Assembly (NCBI GenBank): GCA_018266895.1 | Contig: JAFDZQ010000008.1 | Location: 1-42,337 of the forward strand | Length of the DNA stretch: 42,337 bases | Source: Bacteroidota bacterium | GTDB lineage: Bacteria; Bacteroidota; Ignavibacteria; Tepidaquicellales; Tepidaquicellaceae | Direction of reading: 5' to 3' | Part shown: in pieces, positions 17,855 through 27,321 of the stretch | Numbering within the stretch: the stretch's first letter is position 1 | Layout of the letters: every line of letters starts with the position of its first letter | Position numbers and translations under genes: made by a program | The notes under the pieces: model-generated | Seen by the model: the letters and a program-made list of their open reading frames with translations, nothing else | Databases searched by the model: none | What the model was told of the DNA's origin: nothing

Positions 17855-19351
17855 ATGCATTTTTCTACTTTAGACTATTCCATAGTCGTCATTTACCTTA
17901 TAGCCGTTGCTTTCTTTGGCATATATACATCCGGAAAACAAACAAATGTAAAGGATTACTTCCTCGGTTCAAAAAGCATTCCCTGGTGGGCTGCCTGTTT
18001 CTCAGTAGTGGCGACTGAAACAAGTACGCTTACTTTCATAAGCATTCCCGGGCTTGCTTATATTTCCAATATGAATTTTCTTCAGCTTGCTTTCGGATTT
18101 CTGATAGGAAGGATATTAGTTGCAATGATTTTTATTCCTAAATATTATTCCGGAAATATGGAAACTGCGTATCAGTTTCTCGGAAAAAGATTCGGGGATC
18201 CTATGAGAAAATACGCATCAGTAACATTTATTGTACTCAGAGTATTTGCAGACGGAGTCAGGCTTTTTACTACGGCTATTCCGATAAAATTCATTACCGG
18301 ATTAGGATATCTTGAATGTATACTGATAGTAGGACTGATAACAGTTGTTTATTCCTATATCGGAGGAATTAAGGCAGTCATCTGGACAGATGTGGTACAG
18401 ATGTTCATTTACTTTATAGGGGCAATAGCTTCAATGATAGTGATATACAATTTATTGCCAAACGGCTGGGCTGATGTAGTACAGTATGCTGCTCCCGGGA
18501 ACAAATTTCAGTCATTTAACTTTACAATGCCTTCTTCACTGACGGAACTGTTTACCGGAGGTTATGGATTAATCGGAGGACTCATAGGCGGAGCATTCCT
18601 TGCTATGGCTTCACACGGGACAGATCAACTGATCGTACAAAGATTGTTAACATGTAAAGACAAAAGATCTTCTCAGAAAGCTGTTATATTCAGCGGGGTG
18701 ATTGTGTTCATTCAGTTTACAATATTTTTAATTATAGGTCTGATGCTGTTTGCGTTATACAAAGGAGCGGACTTCAAAACATTAACAATGGATTCTTTTA
18801 ATCTTACAAAATCAGATGAGATTTTTCCGATGTTCATAGTAAAGAATTTACCGGCCGGGCTTGCCGGTTTAGTGGTTGCAGGATTGCTGTCAGCGTCTAT
18901 GTCAACTTTATCCTCAACATTTAACTCCCTCGCATCGACTACAATCCTGGATTTGTTTCAGGGGAGTAAGTTTATCAAAACTCAGAAAGACGAACTAATG
19001 TACTCAAGACTTGCTACAATATTCTGGGCAGTTGTAATTATGGGAACAGGAATGCTTTTTCAAAGCGAGACAAATCCGGCTGTTGATTTTGCTTTAAAAA
19101 TTCAGTCGTTAATTTACGGTGGTTTGCTAGGAGTCTTTTTACTCGGAATGGTTTATAAGAAGGCAGGTCTTAAAGATGCTGTCATTTCATATTCATTTGC
19201 CATAGTAATTTTAGCTTTGCTTTTTGTATTGCCTAAATTCGGGGTAATGCCTGCAATTAATTTAACCTGGTTCACATTGTTCGGCGTTATAATTACATTT
19301 GCAGTAGCCAATATTACAATGCTTTTCGGGGGATTAAAGATTAAAAAATAA
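17855..19351 (+). CDS. Sodium/solute symporter (SSS family)
   Basis: The 498-residue inner-membrane protein has about 13 hydrophobic segments, as in the SSS/SLC5 family (PutP, PanF, SGLT). Family signatures are YFLGSKSIPWWAACFSVVAT (about residues 31-50) and AGLLSASMSTLSSTFNSLAS (about 347-366). The second is the segment in which Ser/Thr residues form the Na2 sodium site. It should import a small solute such as a sugar, amino acid, carboxylate or nucleoside with sodium. The substrate cannot be read from sequence. The ATG at 17855 gives the usual N-terminal periplasmic stretch. A strong terminator follows 95 bases downstream. Confidence 0.9.
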   Translation: MHFSTLDYSIVVIYLIAVAFFGIYTSGKQTNVKDYFLGSKSIPWWAACFSVVATETSTLTFISIPGLAYISNMNFLQLAFGFLIGRILVAMIFIPKYYSGNMETAYQFLGKRFGDPMRKYASVTFIVLRVFADGVRLFTTAIPIKFITGLGYLECILIVGLITVVYSYIGGIKAVIWTDVVQMFIYFIGAIASMIVIYNLLPNGWADVVQYAAPGNKFQSFNFTMPSSLTELFTGGYGLIGGLIGGAFLAMASHGTDQLIVQRLLTCKDKRSSQKAVIFSGVIVFIQFTIFLIIGLMLFALYKGADFKTLTMDSFNLTKSDEIFPMFIVKNLPAGLAGLVVAGLLSASMSTLSSTFNSLASTTILDLFQGSKFIKTQKDELMYSRLATIFWAVVIMGTGMLFQSETNPAVDFALKIQSLIYGGLLGVFLLGMVYKKAGLKDAVISYSFAIVILALLFVLPKFGVMPAINLTWFTLFGVIITFAVANITMLFGGLKIKK

Positions 19352-19446
19352 TACTTAAGGATAAATGAATGAATTACGGGAATGAAACTATCTTAATCCT
19401 GCTGACGTATCCTGAACAGAATTAATTTTTTTCTATTCGTTAGGTT

Positions 19447-19482
19447 AAAATCCATCTTAATTTTTAAGATGGATTTTTTTTT
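19447..19482 (+). terminator. Rho-independent terminator after the symporter gene
   Basis: A perfect 13-bp stem (19447-19459 with 19465-19477, aaaatccatctta/taagatggatttt) with a 5-base loop, running into a T-tract that ends at 19482. It separates the symporter from priA. Confidence 0.9.
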
Positions 19483-19532
19483 ATTCTAAAATCAATATAA
19501 ACTATACTTAAGATTCCGTAAATTGTTTGTGT

Positions 19533-22040
19533 ATGAATGAACTATATCTTAATATAGCACTTAACCTGCCTGTATTTTCGACTTTTACTTATAAAGCAGG
19601 AGTTAATACGATTGATTCTGTTGAGAAAGGTAAAAGAGTGCTCGTAAACTTCGGAAACAGGAATGTTACAGGAATAATACTTGAAATATCGGATGAAACA
19701 ATCATAAAAAAAGTCAAGGAATTAAAAGCTGTTCTGGATGATGAAAGACTTCTTACAGACGAACTAATTGATTTCTGCAAATGGATCTCAGACTATTACA
19801 TCTCGCCGATCGGGGAATCAGTGTTTTCCTCAGTTCCCTCTAAAATAAACATATCCTCAGATAATTATTATTTCCTGACAGACAATTACAGGGATGCGCT
19901 TGATAATAAAGCTCTTAAAGAAGATATATACCTTGAAATAATCAGAATTATGGAGGAAAAGTCCAATTCAGGTCTCACTAAAAAACAGATAGAAAAACGG
20001 CTTAATTATACAGATCTGAGTAAATTCCTTGCCGAAATGAATAAAACAGGTTTGATAAATTTCGAACACAGCTTTTCGAAGCCAACTTCACAAAAGATTG
20101 TTAAGATTATTAGTTTGAATTTTAATTCAAGTGAGTTAACCTCTTTAATTTTAAAGAAGAAAATAAAATCAGCTAAACAAATTTCAGTGCTAAAGAAATT
20201 AACGGAAAAACAGGAATTTGAATTAAGCATTCTTTTAAAAGAAGCGGGAGTTACTGTTTCTGCGATAAATTCATTACATAAGAAGGAATTAATTTCTATA
20301 AAAGAGCTGAGAAAACACAGGGAATCACCTGACATATTTTCAGAGGATGAAAAAGAGATTTTATTGAATGATGAGCAAAAAATTTGTGTAGAAAAATTGA
20401 ACGAAGCTGTAAGCGAAGATATTTTTAAGGTATTCATGCTGCATGGAATAACCGGAAGTGGAAAGACTGAGGTATATTTACAGACTATAAAGGAGGTATT
20501 AAAAACGGGAAAAACAGCAATTGTTCTGGTACCTGAAATTTCACTCACACCACAGCTGATATACAGGTTCAAGATGAAATTTGATGACAGAGTAGGAGTA
20601 ATACACAGCAGACTCTCTGACGGCGAGAAATTAGATACCTATGACAGAATTAGAAGCGGCAAATACAGAATCATAATAGGTGCAAGATCGGCATTGTTTG
20701 CTCCGTTAAAAAATATCGGAATAATTATAGTCGATGAAGAGCACGATTCTTCATACAAGCAGGACAATTCTCCCAGATACAACGGAAGAGATGCGGCAAT
20801 ATACAGAGCGAGACTTAATAATGCGACTGTAGTTTTGGGTTCAGCAACTCCTTCACTGGAATCATATTATAATGCCCAAACCGGCAAATACAAATTATTA
20901 ATTCTGACTAAAAGAGCATCAGCATTAAACCCTCCTGAAATAAAGATAACCGACCTGCTCAAAAAAGACAGAACTGATTACAAGGAAGGAAAAAGGGATT
21001 TTTTTGAATCAATAGATAAAGTCCGGATAAAATTTCTTTCTAAAGAACTGATTTATGAGATCGGAGAAAGACTTGAAAGAAAAGAGAGCATAATTATACT
21101 TCAGAACAGAAGAGGGTATCATTCATATTTAGAATGTATTAACTGCGGTAATGTCGAAATGTGTGTCAGATGCAATATTTCACTGACATATCATAAGACA
21201 TCCGAACAGATGAAATGCCATTACTGCGGATTTTCAAGGAAATATACTAAAATATGTTCCTCCTGCGGTTCAACTTTTTTAATACCAAAAGGAGCTGGAA
21301 CGGAACGAGTAGAAGAAGAACTGATAAAAATATTTCCCAAAGCAGTAATAAAAAGAATGGATTCCGATACACTCACTTCAAGAAAATTATTTCATCAGAT
21401 ACTAAAGGATTTTTATGACAGGAAAATTGACATACTTGCCGGTACTCAGATAATTTCAAAAGGTCTGGATTTTCCGGATGTAACGCTTGTAGGAGTAGTG
21501 AATGCGGACATAGGGCTGCTCAATCCTGATTTCAGGGCTACAGAAAAGACATTTCAGATACTGACACAGGTATCAGGAAGAAGCGGAAGAAGCGATAAAA
21601 AGGGAGAAGTGCTGATTCAGACAAATCACTCTGATTTTTTTGTCTTTGAATATGTTAAAAATCACGATTACAAATCATTTTATGAAAACGAAATAAAGTC
21701 AAGAAAGGCTCTTAACTATCCTCCATTCAGTCGCCTTGTTCTGATAGAATCCAAATGTACGGACAAAAACCTTGCTGAATCCAAAATCAAGGAATTATTT
21801 AATCTTGTAAAAAATCTTGACTCAAATAAATCATTGGATATGCTTCCGCCTTCAGTACCGTTATTTTCCAAACTCAAAGACAGATACAGATTTCATCTTC
21901 TGATAAAATCAAACAAAGAAAAAGATCCTTCAGGAAAATACATCAACGGAATTCTCAAAGAGATTAGGAAATATGCAGATAAAAATATATCGCGAAAAGT
22001 AATGATCACGATAGATGTCGATGTTGTGAATTTATTGTAG
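19533..22040 (+). CDS. priA: Primosomal protein N' (replication restart helicase PriA)
   Basis: PriA recognises stalled forks and D-loops, unwinds DNA 3' to 5' and reloads the replicative helicase. The ATG at 19533 (MNELYLNIAL) is preferred over an in-frame TTG six bases earlier, giving 835 residues, longer than the E. coli protein (732) but usual for Bacteroidota. An N-terminal DNA-binding domain (about 1-120) is followed by helicase motifs: Walker A GITGSGKTEVY (about 304-314), DEEHDSSYKQ (about 400-409), and GTQIISKGLDFPDV with QVSGRSGR in lobe 2. A zinc-binding insertion has eight cysteines in CxxC pairs (CINCGN, CVRC, CHYC, CSSC; about 530-575). All catalytic motifs are intact. Confidence 0.95.
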   Translation: MNELYLNIALNLPVFSTFTYKAGVNTIDSVEKGKRVLVNFGNRNVTGIILEISDETIIKKVKELKAVLDDERLLTDELIDFCKWISDYYISPIGESVFSSVPSKINISSDNYYFLTDNYRDALDNKALKEDIYLEIIRIMEEKSNSGLTKKQIEKRLNYTDLSKFLAEMNKTGLINFEHSFSKPTSQKIVKIISLNFNSSELTSLILKKKIKSAKQISVLKKLTEKQEFELSILLKEAGVTVSAINSLHKKELISIKELRKHRESPDIFSEDEKEILLNDEQKICVEKLNEAVSEDIFKVFMLHGITGSGKTEVYLQTIKEVLKTGKTAIVLVPEISLTPQLIYRFKMKFDDRVGVIHSRLSDGEKLDTYDRIRSGKYRIIIGARSALFAPLKNIGIIIVDEEHDSSYKQDNSPRYNGRDAAIYRARLNNATVVLGSATPSLESYYNAQTGKYKLLILTKRASALNPPEIKITDLLKKDRTDYKEGKRDFFESIDKVRIKFLSKELIYEIGERLERKESIIILQNRRGYHSYLECINCGNVEMCVRCNISLTYHKTSEQMKCHYCGFSRKYTKICSSCGSTFLIPKGAGTERVEEELIKIFPKAVIKRMDSDTLTSRKLFHQILKDFYDRKIDILAGTQIISKGLDFPDVTLVGVVNADIGLLNPDFRATEKTFQILTQVSGRSGRSDKKGEVLIQTNHSDFFVFEYVKNHDYKSFYENEIKSRKALNYPPFSRLVLIESKCTDKNLAESKIKELFNLVKNLDSNKSLDMLPPSVPLFSKLKDRYRFHLLIKSNKEKDPSGKYINGILKEIRKYADKNISRKVMITIDVDVVNLL

Positions 22041-22107
22041 TATCTGATTGTGATTTATATTTGCCGGATACATTTGTCAAATAAATTTGACTAATCACAA
22101 AACAAAT

Positions 22108-22182
22108 TGGTACTCCTGCAAGGATTCGAACCCTGACCAAAGGTTCCGAAGACCTTTGTGCTATCCGTTACACCACAGGAGC
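22108..22182 (-). tRNA. tRNA-Arg (anticodon UCG), CCA encoded
   Basis: On the minus strand the acceptor stem gctcctg pairs with caggagt (first pair G-U), followed by discriminator A and an encoded CCA. The D arm is GTGT-AACGGAT-AGCAC. The anticodon stem aaggt/acctt encloses loop cttcgga, with TCG at positions 34-36. The T arm includes the GTTCGAATC loop. It reads CGA, and by wobble CGN, arginine codons. It lies convergent with priA, 67 bases past its stop codon. Confidence 0.95.
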
Positions 22183-22742
22183 GGAATCGATTTTTGAATA
22201 AAAATAAGCTTTTTACAGAATTTAAAACTTCTGACTTAATACCAAAAATGCATTTCAAAGTGTGAAGTTTAGTGTCTGTTAATCAAGTATAATTTTTGAT
22301 CCAAAATTAACTCATTAGTATCAGTATATCAATTCATTAGTATTTGTTAATTCATTTTTCTTTGTTATAGAAGTAATAATTGAAAATGAATTTCCGATAA
22401 TTTTTAATGCACGGTAAAAATAGTTTATCAATAAAAACATTCCATCAGCGCTCCAAACAAACCAAAGCTTTTCACAGATGACACAGAATTCACAGATACA
22501 CTTTTATAATCTTTCCCGGATGATAAAATCGAAAGAAAAAATGCACATAATGATCTGTGTTAATCTTTGTAATCTGAGAGAAACAATCCTTTAGATTTAC
22601 AATGTGTCTTAGTTTTTAACAAATATTAATAGTTTTGTACGGATTTGAATCACATGTATACAAAATAAAAATTAACATTAGCATTTAAAGATTAAATTTC
22701 TTATTTTAATCAAAAATTTTTGCCAAAAAATCTAATCAACGA
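22183..22742. other. 560-base gap with a decayed inverted-repeat element
   Basis: This is the gap between tRNA-Arg and the first LVIVD-repeat gene. It holds two short direct repeats containing cattagtat near 22311-22346 and an imperfect inverted repeat at 22473-22580. An AT-rich leader precedes the ATG at 22743. No coding frame or known RNA was recognised. Confidence 0.6.
22473..22580. repeat. Imperfect inverted repeat of CACAGAT-type units
   Basis: The left arm (22473-22501) contains three cacaga-type units. The right arm (22553-22580) reads atctgtgttaatctttgtaa and on. The reverse complement of the left arm aligns with the right arm over about 25 bases with several mismatches. The arms enclose about 51 bases. 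The pattern (cacagat...atctgtgttaatctgtg) looks like a dispersed intergenic repeat rather than a gene. Confidence 0.5.
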
Positions 22743-24128
22743 ATGAAAAAGCTTTTAATAATTTCATTTCTGATATTAAGCGTTTCCTGCTCTTACTCGC
22801 AGCTTGCCAATCAGAATACTTATCTTTTAAAAAATATAGACGTTGCCGGAAGGTCATATTCTGCTTTATGGGGATACACAGCTCCGGACGGTCGGGAATA
22901 TGCAATTTTAGGATACAACAGAGGCACCTCATTTATTGATATTACAGATTCTGCTAATATCAGGGAAGTAGACACTGTTACAGGTGTTACAAGCAACTGG
23001 CGTGAAATGAAAACTTATTCGCATTATGCTTATATAGTTTCGGAAGGGACTAACAGCAAACTTCAGATTGTGGATCTTCAGTATCTGCCTGATTCAGTGA
23101 GTCTTGTCGATACCTGGAGTTATGCAGGTTATACAAAGACTCATTCAATTTCACAATCAGGAAATTATTTATATCTTAACGGTGGAAATGCCGCTACATC
23201 CGTTGGCGGAGTTGCGGTGATAGATGTTTCAAATCCTACAGCACCCGTGAAAATGGGAGAATGGTCAACAGAGTATGTTCATGACTGCAGAGTTCAGAAT
23301 GACACTATCTGGGCTGCAAATGTTTATACTGGTAAGATGTCTATTATTAATGCATCAAATAAAAGTTCACTTCAGTTTGTAAGGAACTGGCAGGCATATC
23401 CTCAGTCAACTGTTTCTACGCACAACTGTGCATTTCCGGTTACAAGAGATTACATTTATACGACAAATGAAGTCAGCTCGCCTGCCGGTAAGTTAAATGT
23501 CTGGGATATAAGAGATCTGAATAATATTACATTTGTCCGCGAATGGCAGCCGACGGGAATTACCACAGCGATTGTTCATAACATTGAGACTTACGGAAAC
23601 TACGCAGTGATAGCTCATTACACTGCAGGGATAAGAATTTTAAACATTAGCAATCCTTCAAATCCCGTGGAAGTTGCCTGGTATGATACTTATCCGAGCA
23701 GCAACGGTACGAATTTCAGCGGATGCTGGGGAGTTTATAAATTTTCATCCGGAAAAATAATCGGATCAGATATTTCAAACGGATTGTTTGTAATAAAGAC
23801 AAATTTTTTAATGACTGACATACCACAGCAAAATACGTCAACGCCGGATAATTATAAATTAAATCAGAATTATCCTAACCCGTTTAATCCTGTTACAAAT
23901 ATAAAATTTTCTATCAAGGAAAATTCCGAAGTCTCACTTAAAATATTCAGCATACAGGGGAAAGAAGTCGCTGACTTAATAAATGACAGAAGAGACGGCG
24001 GAAATTACGAAGTGAATTTTGACGCGGGAAATTATATTCTAAGCAGCGGAGTATACTTTTATACATTAAAAGTGAATAACAGCTCGTATAACTTCTCCGA
24101 AACCAAAAAAATGATTCTAACAAAATAA
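22743..24128 (+). CDS. LVIVD-repeat (choice-of-anchor B type) T9SS protein, copy 1
   Basis: This is a 461-residue secreted protein with signal peptide MKKLLIISFLILSVSCSYSQ. The body repeats beta-propeller-like blades with the LVIVD consensus: TSFIDITDSANI, LQIVDLQYLPDS, GVAVIDVSNPTAPV, IRILNISNPSNPVEVAWYDTY. I associate this architecture with the choice-of-anchor B family. The last about 85 residues form a T9SS sorting domain (NQNYPNPFNPVTNIKFSI, then SGVYFYTLKV and TKKMILTK). It is the first of three adjacent paralogues. Copy 2 starts only 16 bases after its stop, so the two are probably one transcript. It is expected on the cell surface or released. The molecular function of the family is not established. 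Confidence 0.88.
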   Translation: MKKLLIISFLILSVSCSYSQLANQNTYLLKNIDVAGRSYSALWGYTAPDGREYAILGYNRGTSFIDITDSANIREVDTVTGVTSNWREMKTYSHYAYIVSEGTNSKLQIVDLQYLPDSVSLVDTWSYAGYTKTHSISQSGNYLYLNGGNAATSVGGVAVIDVSNPTAPVKMGEWSTEYVHDCRVQNDTIWAANVYTGKMSIINASNKSSLQFVRNWQAYPQSTVSTHNCAFPVTRDYIYTTNEVSSPAGKLNVWDIRDLNNITFVREWQPTGITTAIVHNIETYGNYAVIAHYTAGIRILNISNPSNPVEVAWYDTYPSSNGTNFSGCWGVYKFSSGKIIGSDISNGLFVIKTNFLMTDIPQQNTSTPDNYKLNQNYPNPFNPVTNIKFSIKENSEVSLKIFSIQGKEVADLINDRRDGGNYEVNFDAGNYILSSGVYFYTLKVNNSSYNFSETKKMILTK

Positions 24129-24144
24129 ATTATAAATATATTTA

Positions 24145-25527
24145 ATGAAGAAAATCTCCTTAACAGTTATAGTTTTAATTTTTGCGTTCAACTTTTCAGA
24201 TTCATTCTCACAGCTTCCGAATCAGAATACATATTTATTAACAAATTTAAATCAGCATTTTTCAAACACACTGTATTCAGCGATATGGGGTTACAAAGCT
24301 CCCGACGGCAGGGAATATGCAATTCTCGGATGTCCGACAGGAACAGCTTTCATTGACATTACTGATTCAGCAAACATTCACGAAGTTGATTTTCAGACAG
24401 GACTGACATCTTCATGGCGGGAAATGAAAACATATTCAAATTATGCATATATAGTTTCAGAAGCAAATAACAGTAATCTTCAGATTGTAGATCTTCAGTA
24501 TCTTCCTGATTCAGTAAGCTTAGTTAAAACCTGGAACTATACAGGATATACAAAGACGCATTCAATATCACAATCAGGTCATTATATTTATCTCAACGGG
24601 GGAAATTCGGCTGCAAACGGGGGAATAACAGTTCTTGATGTAATAGATCCGGTAAATCCGGTTAAACTCGGACAATGGACAACTCTTTATGTTCATGACT
24701 GCCGTGTTTCCAACGATACAATCTACGCAGCAAATATAAATGACGGAAAAGTTTCGATCATCAATGCATCAAACAAGAGTTCACTGAGCACTGTATCCAC
24801 ATTTACAAATCTTCCCGGAGCAGGACCTCACAATACGGCTTTGAGCGGGGACAGAAAACGATTATTCGTTTCGGATGAAATAGGAACGGCTCCTTTTCTT
24901 ATGAAAGTCTGGAATATCGAAAACAGGTCTGCTCCTGTTTATGTGACAAGCTGGCAGCCGACAGGAATCACAACTTCGATCATTCACAATATAGAGACAT
25001 ACGGAAATTACGCAATCATAGCTCATTACTCAGCAGGTATCAGAATTGTTAACATAGCAAATCCGGATGTACCTATTGAAGTCGCCTGGTACGACACTTA
25101 TCCTTCAAACAACAACGAAAGCTATAACGGCTGCTGGGGTGTTTATATGTTTCCTTCGGGAAAAATAATTGCGTCTGACAGACAAACGGGATTGTACGTG
25201 ATTAAGACTTCATTCCCGATGACAGGTACAGGAAACAATGCAGTGAATTCAGTTCCGCAAAATTATTCACTGAGTCAGAATTATCCTAATCCGTTCAATC
25301 CTTCTACTAAAATCAACTTTACTTTGCCGGAAAACTCTTCCGTAAAGCTTAATGTATTTGACATCAGCGGAAAGAAAGTTTCCGGATTAATAAATGATTT
25401 CAGAGCAGCCGGAAATTATGAAATTAATTTTGAAGCCGGTAAATACGGTTTATCGAGCGGAATTTATTTCTACACACTCAGCACTGATAAGTTCACAGAT
25501 ACAAAAAGAATGATACTTCTGAAATAG
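24145..25527 (+). CDS. LVIVD-repeat (choice-of-anchor B type) T9SS protein, copy 2
   Basis: The 460-residue paralogue of the preceding gene has the same order: signal peptide (MKKISLTVIVLIFAFNFSDSFS), LVIVD-type blades (TAFIDITDSANIHEV, LQIVDLQYLPDSVS, ITVLDVIDPVNPV, IRIVNIANPDVPIEVAWYDTY) and a C-terminal T9SS domain (QNYPNPFNPSTKINFTL to TKRMILLK). Long stretches match copy 1, such as SWREMKTYSxYAYIVSE and YTKTHSISQSG. One central block differs: copies 1 and 3 have QSTxSTHNCA, while copy 2 has a shorter GAGPHNTALSG. It is likely co-transcribed with copy 1 and ended by the terminator at 25582-25605. Export by T9SS is inferred from the C-terminal domain. Confidence 0.88.
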   Translation: MKKISLTVIVLIFAFNFSDSFSQLPNQNTYLLTNLNQHFSNTLYSAIWGYKAPDGREYAILGCPTGTAFIDITDSANIHEVDFQTGLTSSWREMKTYSNYAYIVSEANNSNLQIVDLQYLPDSVSLVKTWNYTGYTKTHSISQSGHYIYLNGGNSAANGGITVLDVIDPVNPVKLGQWTTLYVHDCRVSNDTIYAANINDGKVSIINASNKSSLSTVSTFTNLPGAGPHNTALSGDRKRLFVSDEIGTAPFLMKVWNIENRSAPVYVTSWQPTGITTSIIHNIETYGNYAIIAHYSAGIRIVNIANPDVPIEVAWYDTYPSNNNESYNGCWGVYMFPSGKIIASDRQTGLYVIKTSFPMTGTGNNAVNSVPQNYSLSQNYPNPFNPSTKINFTLPENSSVKLNVFDISGKKVSGLINDFRAAGNYEINFEAGKYGLSSGIYFYTLSTDKFTDTKRMILLK

Positions 25528-25581
25528 AGACATCTGAATCGGATGCACATTTAAAAAACTAAAGGTAAAACAATTTTATGG

Positions 25582-25605
25582 AATCCCGCAATTGCGGGAT
25601 TTTTT
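25582..25605 (+). terminator. Rho-independent terminator between copies 2 and 3
   Basis: An 8-bp stem aatcccgc/gcgggatt (25582-25589 with 25594-25601) with an aatt loop, followed by a T-run to 25605. It lies 55 bases after copy 2 and 67 bases before copy 3, so copy 3 needs its own promoter. Confidence 0.88.
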
Positions 25606-25671
25606 CATTAAGTAATAATATTTCAGATTGTGATTAAAAAATAAATTCCCAAAAATAAACTTAAATTTAAA

Positions 25672-27075
25672 ATGAAAAAAATTTCAAAAATTATTCTGCT
25701 TGCGGTATTACTGTTCTCTTCAGGGAGAACTTTTTCGCAATTAGCGGATTACAATACACATTTGCTTAAACATCTGAATCCGCGTCCGACAAGCTTTCAG
25801 TACAAGTATTCAGCCTGCTGGGGTTATACTGCTCCCAACGGCAGAGAATATGCCATAATAGGATGTCAGCCCGGTACATCTTTCGTGGATATAACGGATT
25901 CTTCAAACATACATGAAGTAGGATTTGTATCAGGGACTTCATCTGAATGGAGAGAGATGAAAGTTTATTCACATTATGCCTATATTGTATCGGAAGCAAG
26001 CAGCAGCGGAGTTCAGATTGTTGATCTGCAGTATCTCCCTGATTCAGTTCATTTTGTGAAAAAATTTGTCGCACCGGGTCACTCTTCCACACATTCAATT
26101 TCACAATCCGGACCTTATCTTTATCTTAACGGAGCTAACAGCAGTTTTGTGGGAAGTGGCGGGATTGCAGTGCTTGATCTTTCAGTCGATCCTGAAACTC
26201 CTGTATTAAAAGGAAAATGGACTTCAAAGTATGTGCATGACTGCAGGGTTTTAAATGATACTATCTGGGCATCGAATATTTATACGGGACAAACTTCCAT
26301 TATTGATGCAAGGAACAAGAGCACATTGTCTACTGTCAGGACGTGGAATTCATATCCTCAGTCAACGATCTCCACTCACAACTGTGCAATCACTTCTGAC
26401 AGAAAATACATTCTCACAACAAATGAAATGGATAATCCTGTCGGTAAGTTATTTATTTACAATATTTCGGATCTGAACAACATAACTTATGTAAGGGACT
26501 GGGCTCCGACAAATTTAACGACGACGATAGTTCACAATGTGGAGATCTACGGAAATTATGCTGTGATAGCACATTACACATCAGGGATCAGGATAGTTGA
26601 CATATCAAATCCTTTGTTACCTGTGGAAGTTGCATGGTATGATACATATAAAAGGGACAACACTACTGATTATGTAGGCTGCTGGGGAGTATTTATGTTC
26701 CCGTCCGGAAAGATAATCGGATCTGATACTGATTCAGGATTGTATGTGGTAAAAACCAACTTCACTATCACAGGAACCGGTAATCAGACAGTAAACTCCG
26801 TACCGGTAAAATATTCACTTTCTCAAAATTATCCGAATCCTTTTAATCCGAATACAAATATAAATTTTTCAATTCCGGTAAATTCATTTATTAACTTAAG
26901 CGTATTTAATTTAGCCGGACAGAAAGTAGCTGAACTTGTAAACGACAGAAGAGACGCAGGAAATTACGAAATTGCTTTTGACGGAAGCAGATACGGTTTA
27001 AGCAGCAGTACTTATTTTTACAGGCTGCAGGGTGAAGGTTTCTCCGAAACAAAACGGATGATACTTTTAAAATAA
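25672..27075 (+). CDS. LVIVD-repeat (choice-of-anchor B type) T9SS protein, copy 3
   Basis: This is the third tandem paralogue, 467 residues, with signal peptide MKKISKIILLAVLLFSSGRTFSQ. Blades include TSFVDITDSSNIHEV, VQIVDLQYLPDSVH, IAVLDLSVDPETPV and IRIVDISNPLLPVEVAWYDTY, with WREMKVYSHYAYIVSEAS shared almost exactly with copies 1 and 2. The T9SS sorting domain is SLSQNYPNPFNPNTNINFSI to TKRMILLK. The conserved HDCRV, STHNCA and YVGCWGVFMF segments place cysteines at the same positions as copy 1. It is separated from copy 2 by a terminator, so it is probably expressed separately. Function unknown; it is likely a surface or released protein. Confidence 0.88.
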   Translation: MKKISKIILLAVLLFSSGRTFSQLADYNTHLLKHLNPRPTSFQYKYSACWGYTAPNGREYAIIGCQPGTSFVDITDSSNIHEVGFVSGTSSEWREMKVYSHYAYIVSEASSSGVQIVDLQYLPDSVHFVKKFVAPGHSSTHSISQSGPYLYLNGANSSFVGSGGIAVLDLSVDPETPVLKGKWTSKYVHDCRVLNDTIWASNIYTGQTSIIDARNKSTLSTVRTWNSYPQSTISTHNCAITSDRKYILTTNEMDNPVGKLFIYNISDLNNITYVRDWAPTNLTTTIVHNVEIYGNYAVIAHYTSGIRIVDISNPLLPVEVAWYDTYKRDNTTDYVGCWGVFMFPSGKIIGSDTDSGLYVVKTNFTITGTGNQTVNSVPVKYSLSQNYPNPFNPNTNINFSIPVNSFINLSVFNLAGQKVAELVNDRRDAGNYEIAFDGSRYGLSSSTYFYRLQGEGFSETKRMILLK

Positions 27076-27214
27076 GTCTTATATCTGTAATATTGATTTT
27101 GAATCTTTAATTTAAAATTTAAAATTTAAGATTTAGATTATTTGCCACTCGTACTTTAACCGGAATGGAAAAGGACTCCGGTGAAGCGAAAAATTTTTAC
27201 AATATTAATTAATC

Positions 27215-27243
27215 AGATAGCTGATGCACTCCATCAGCTATCT
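27215..27243 (+). terminator. Strong hairpin, likely terminator of LVIVD copy 3
   Basis: A perfect 12-bp stem agatagctgatg/catcagctatct with a 5-base loop, followed by a broken T-tract (ttgcattt). It lies 140 bases after copy 3 and before the pst regulatory region. Confidence 0.65.
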
Positions 27244-27321
27244 TTGCATTTAAAAGTTTATTTCTAACAGATTCGAAATTAACTCTTCAGATTACAAATA
27301 ACTTTCAAAAGCAGTAGTTTA

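Noticed and set aside
20006-20572. 188-residue frame on the minus strand
   Set aside because: It lies wholly inside priA, opposite a well-supported coding frame. Its Ser/Phe-rich composition is that of an antisense shadow.
22743-27075. Long repeats as an insertion sequence or assembly duplication
   Set aside because: The three copies differ throughout at protein and DNA level, with different spacers and a terminator. They are diverged paralogues, not a mobile element or an artefact.
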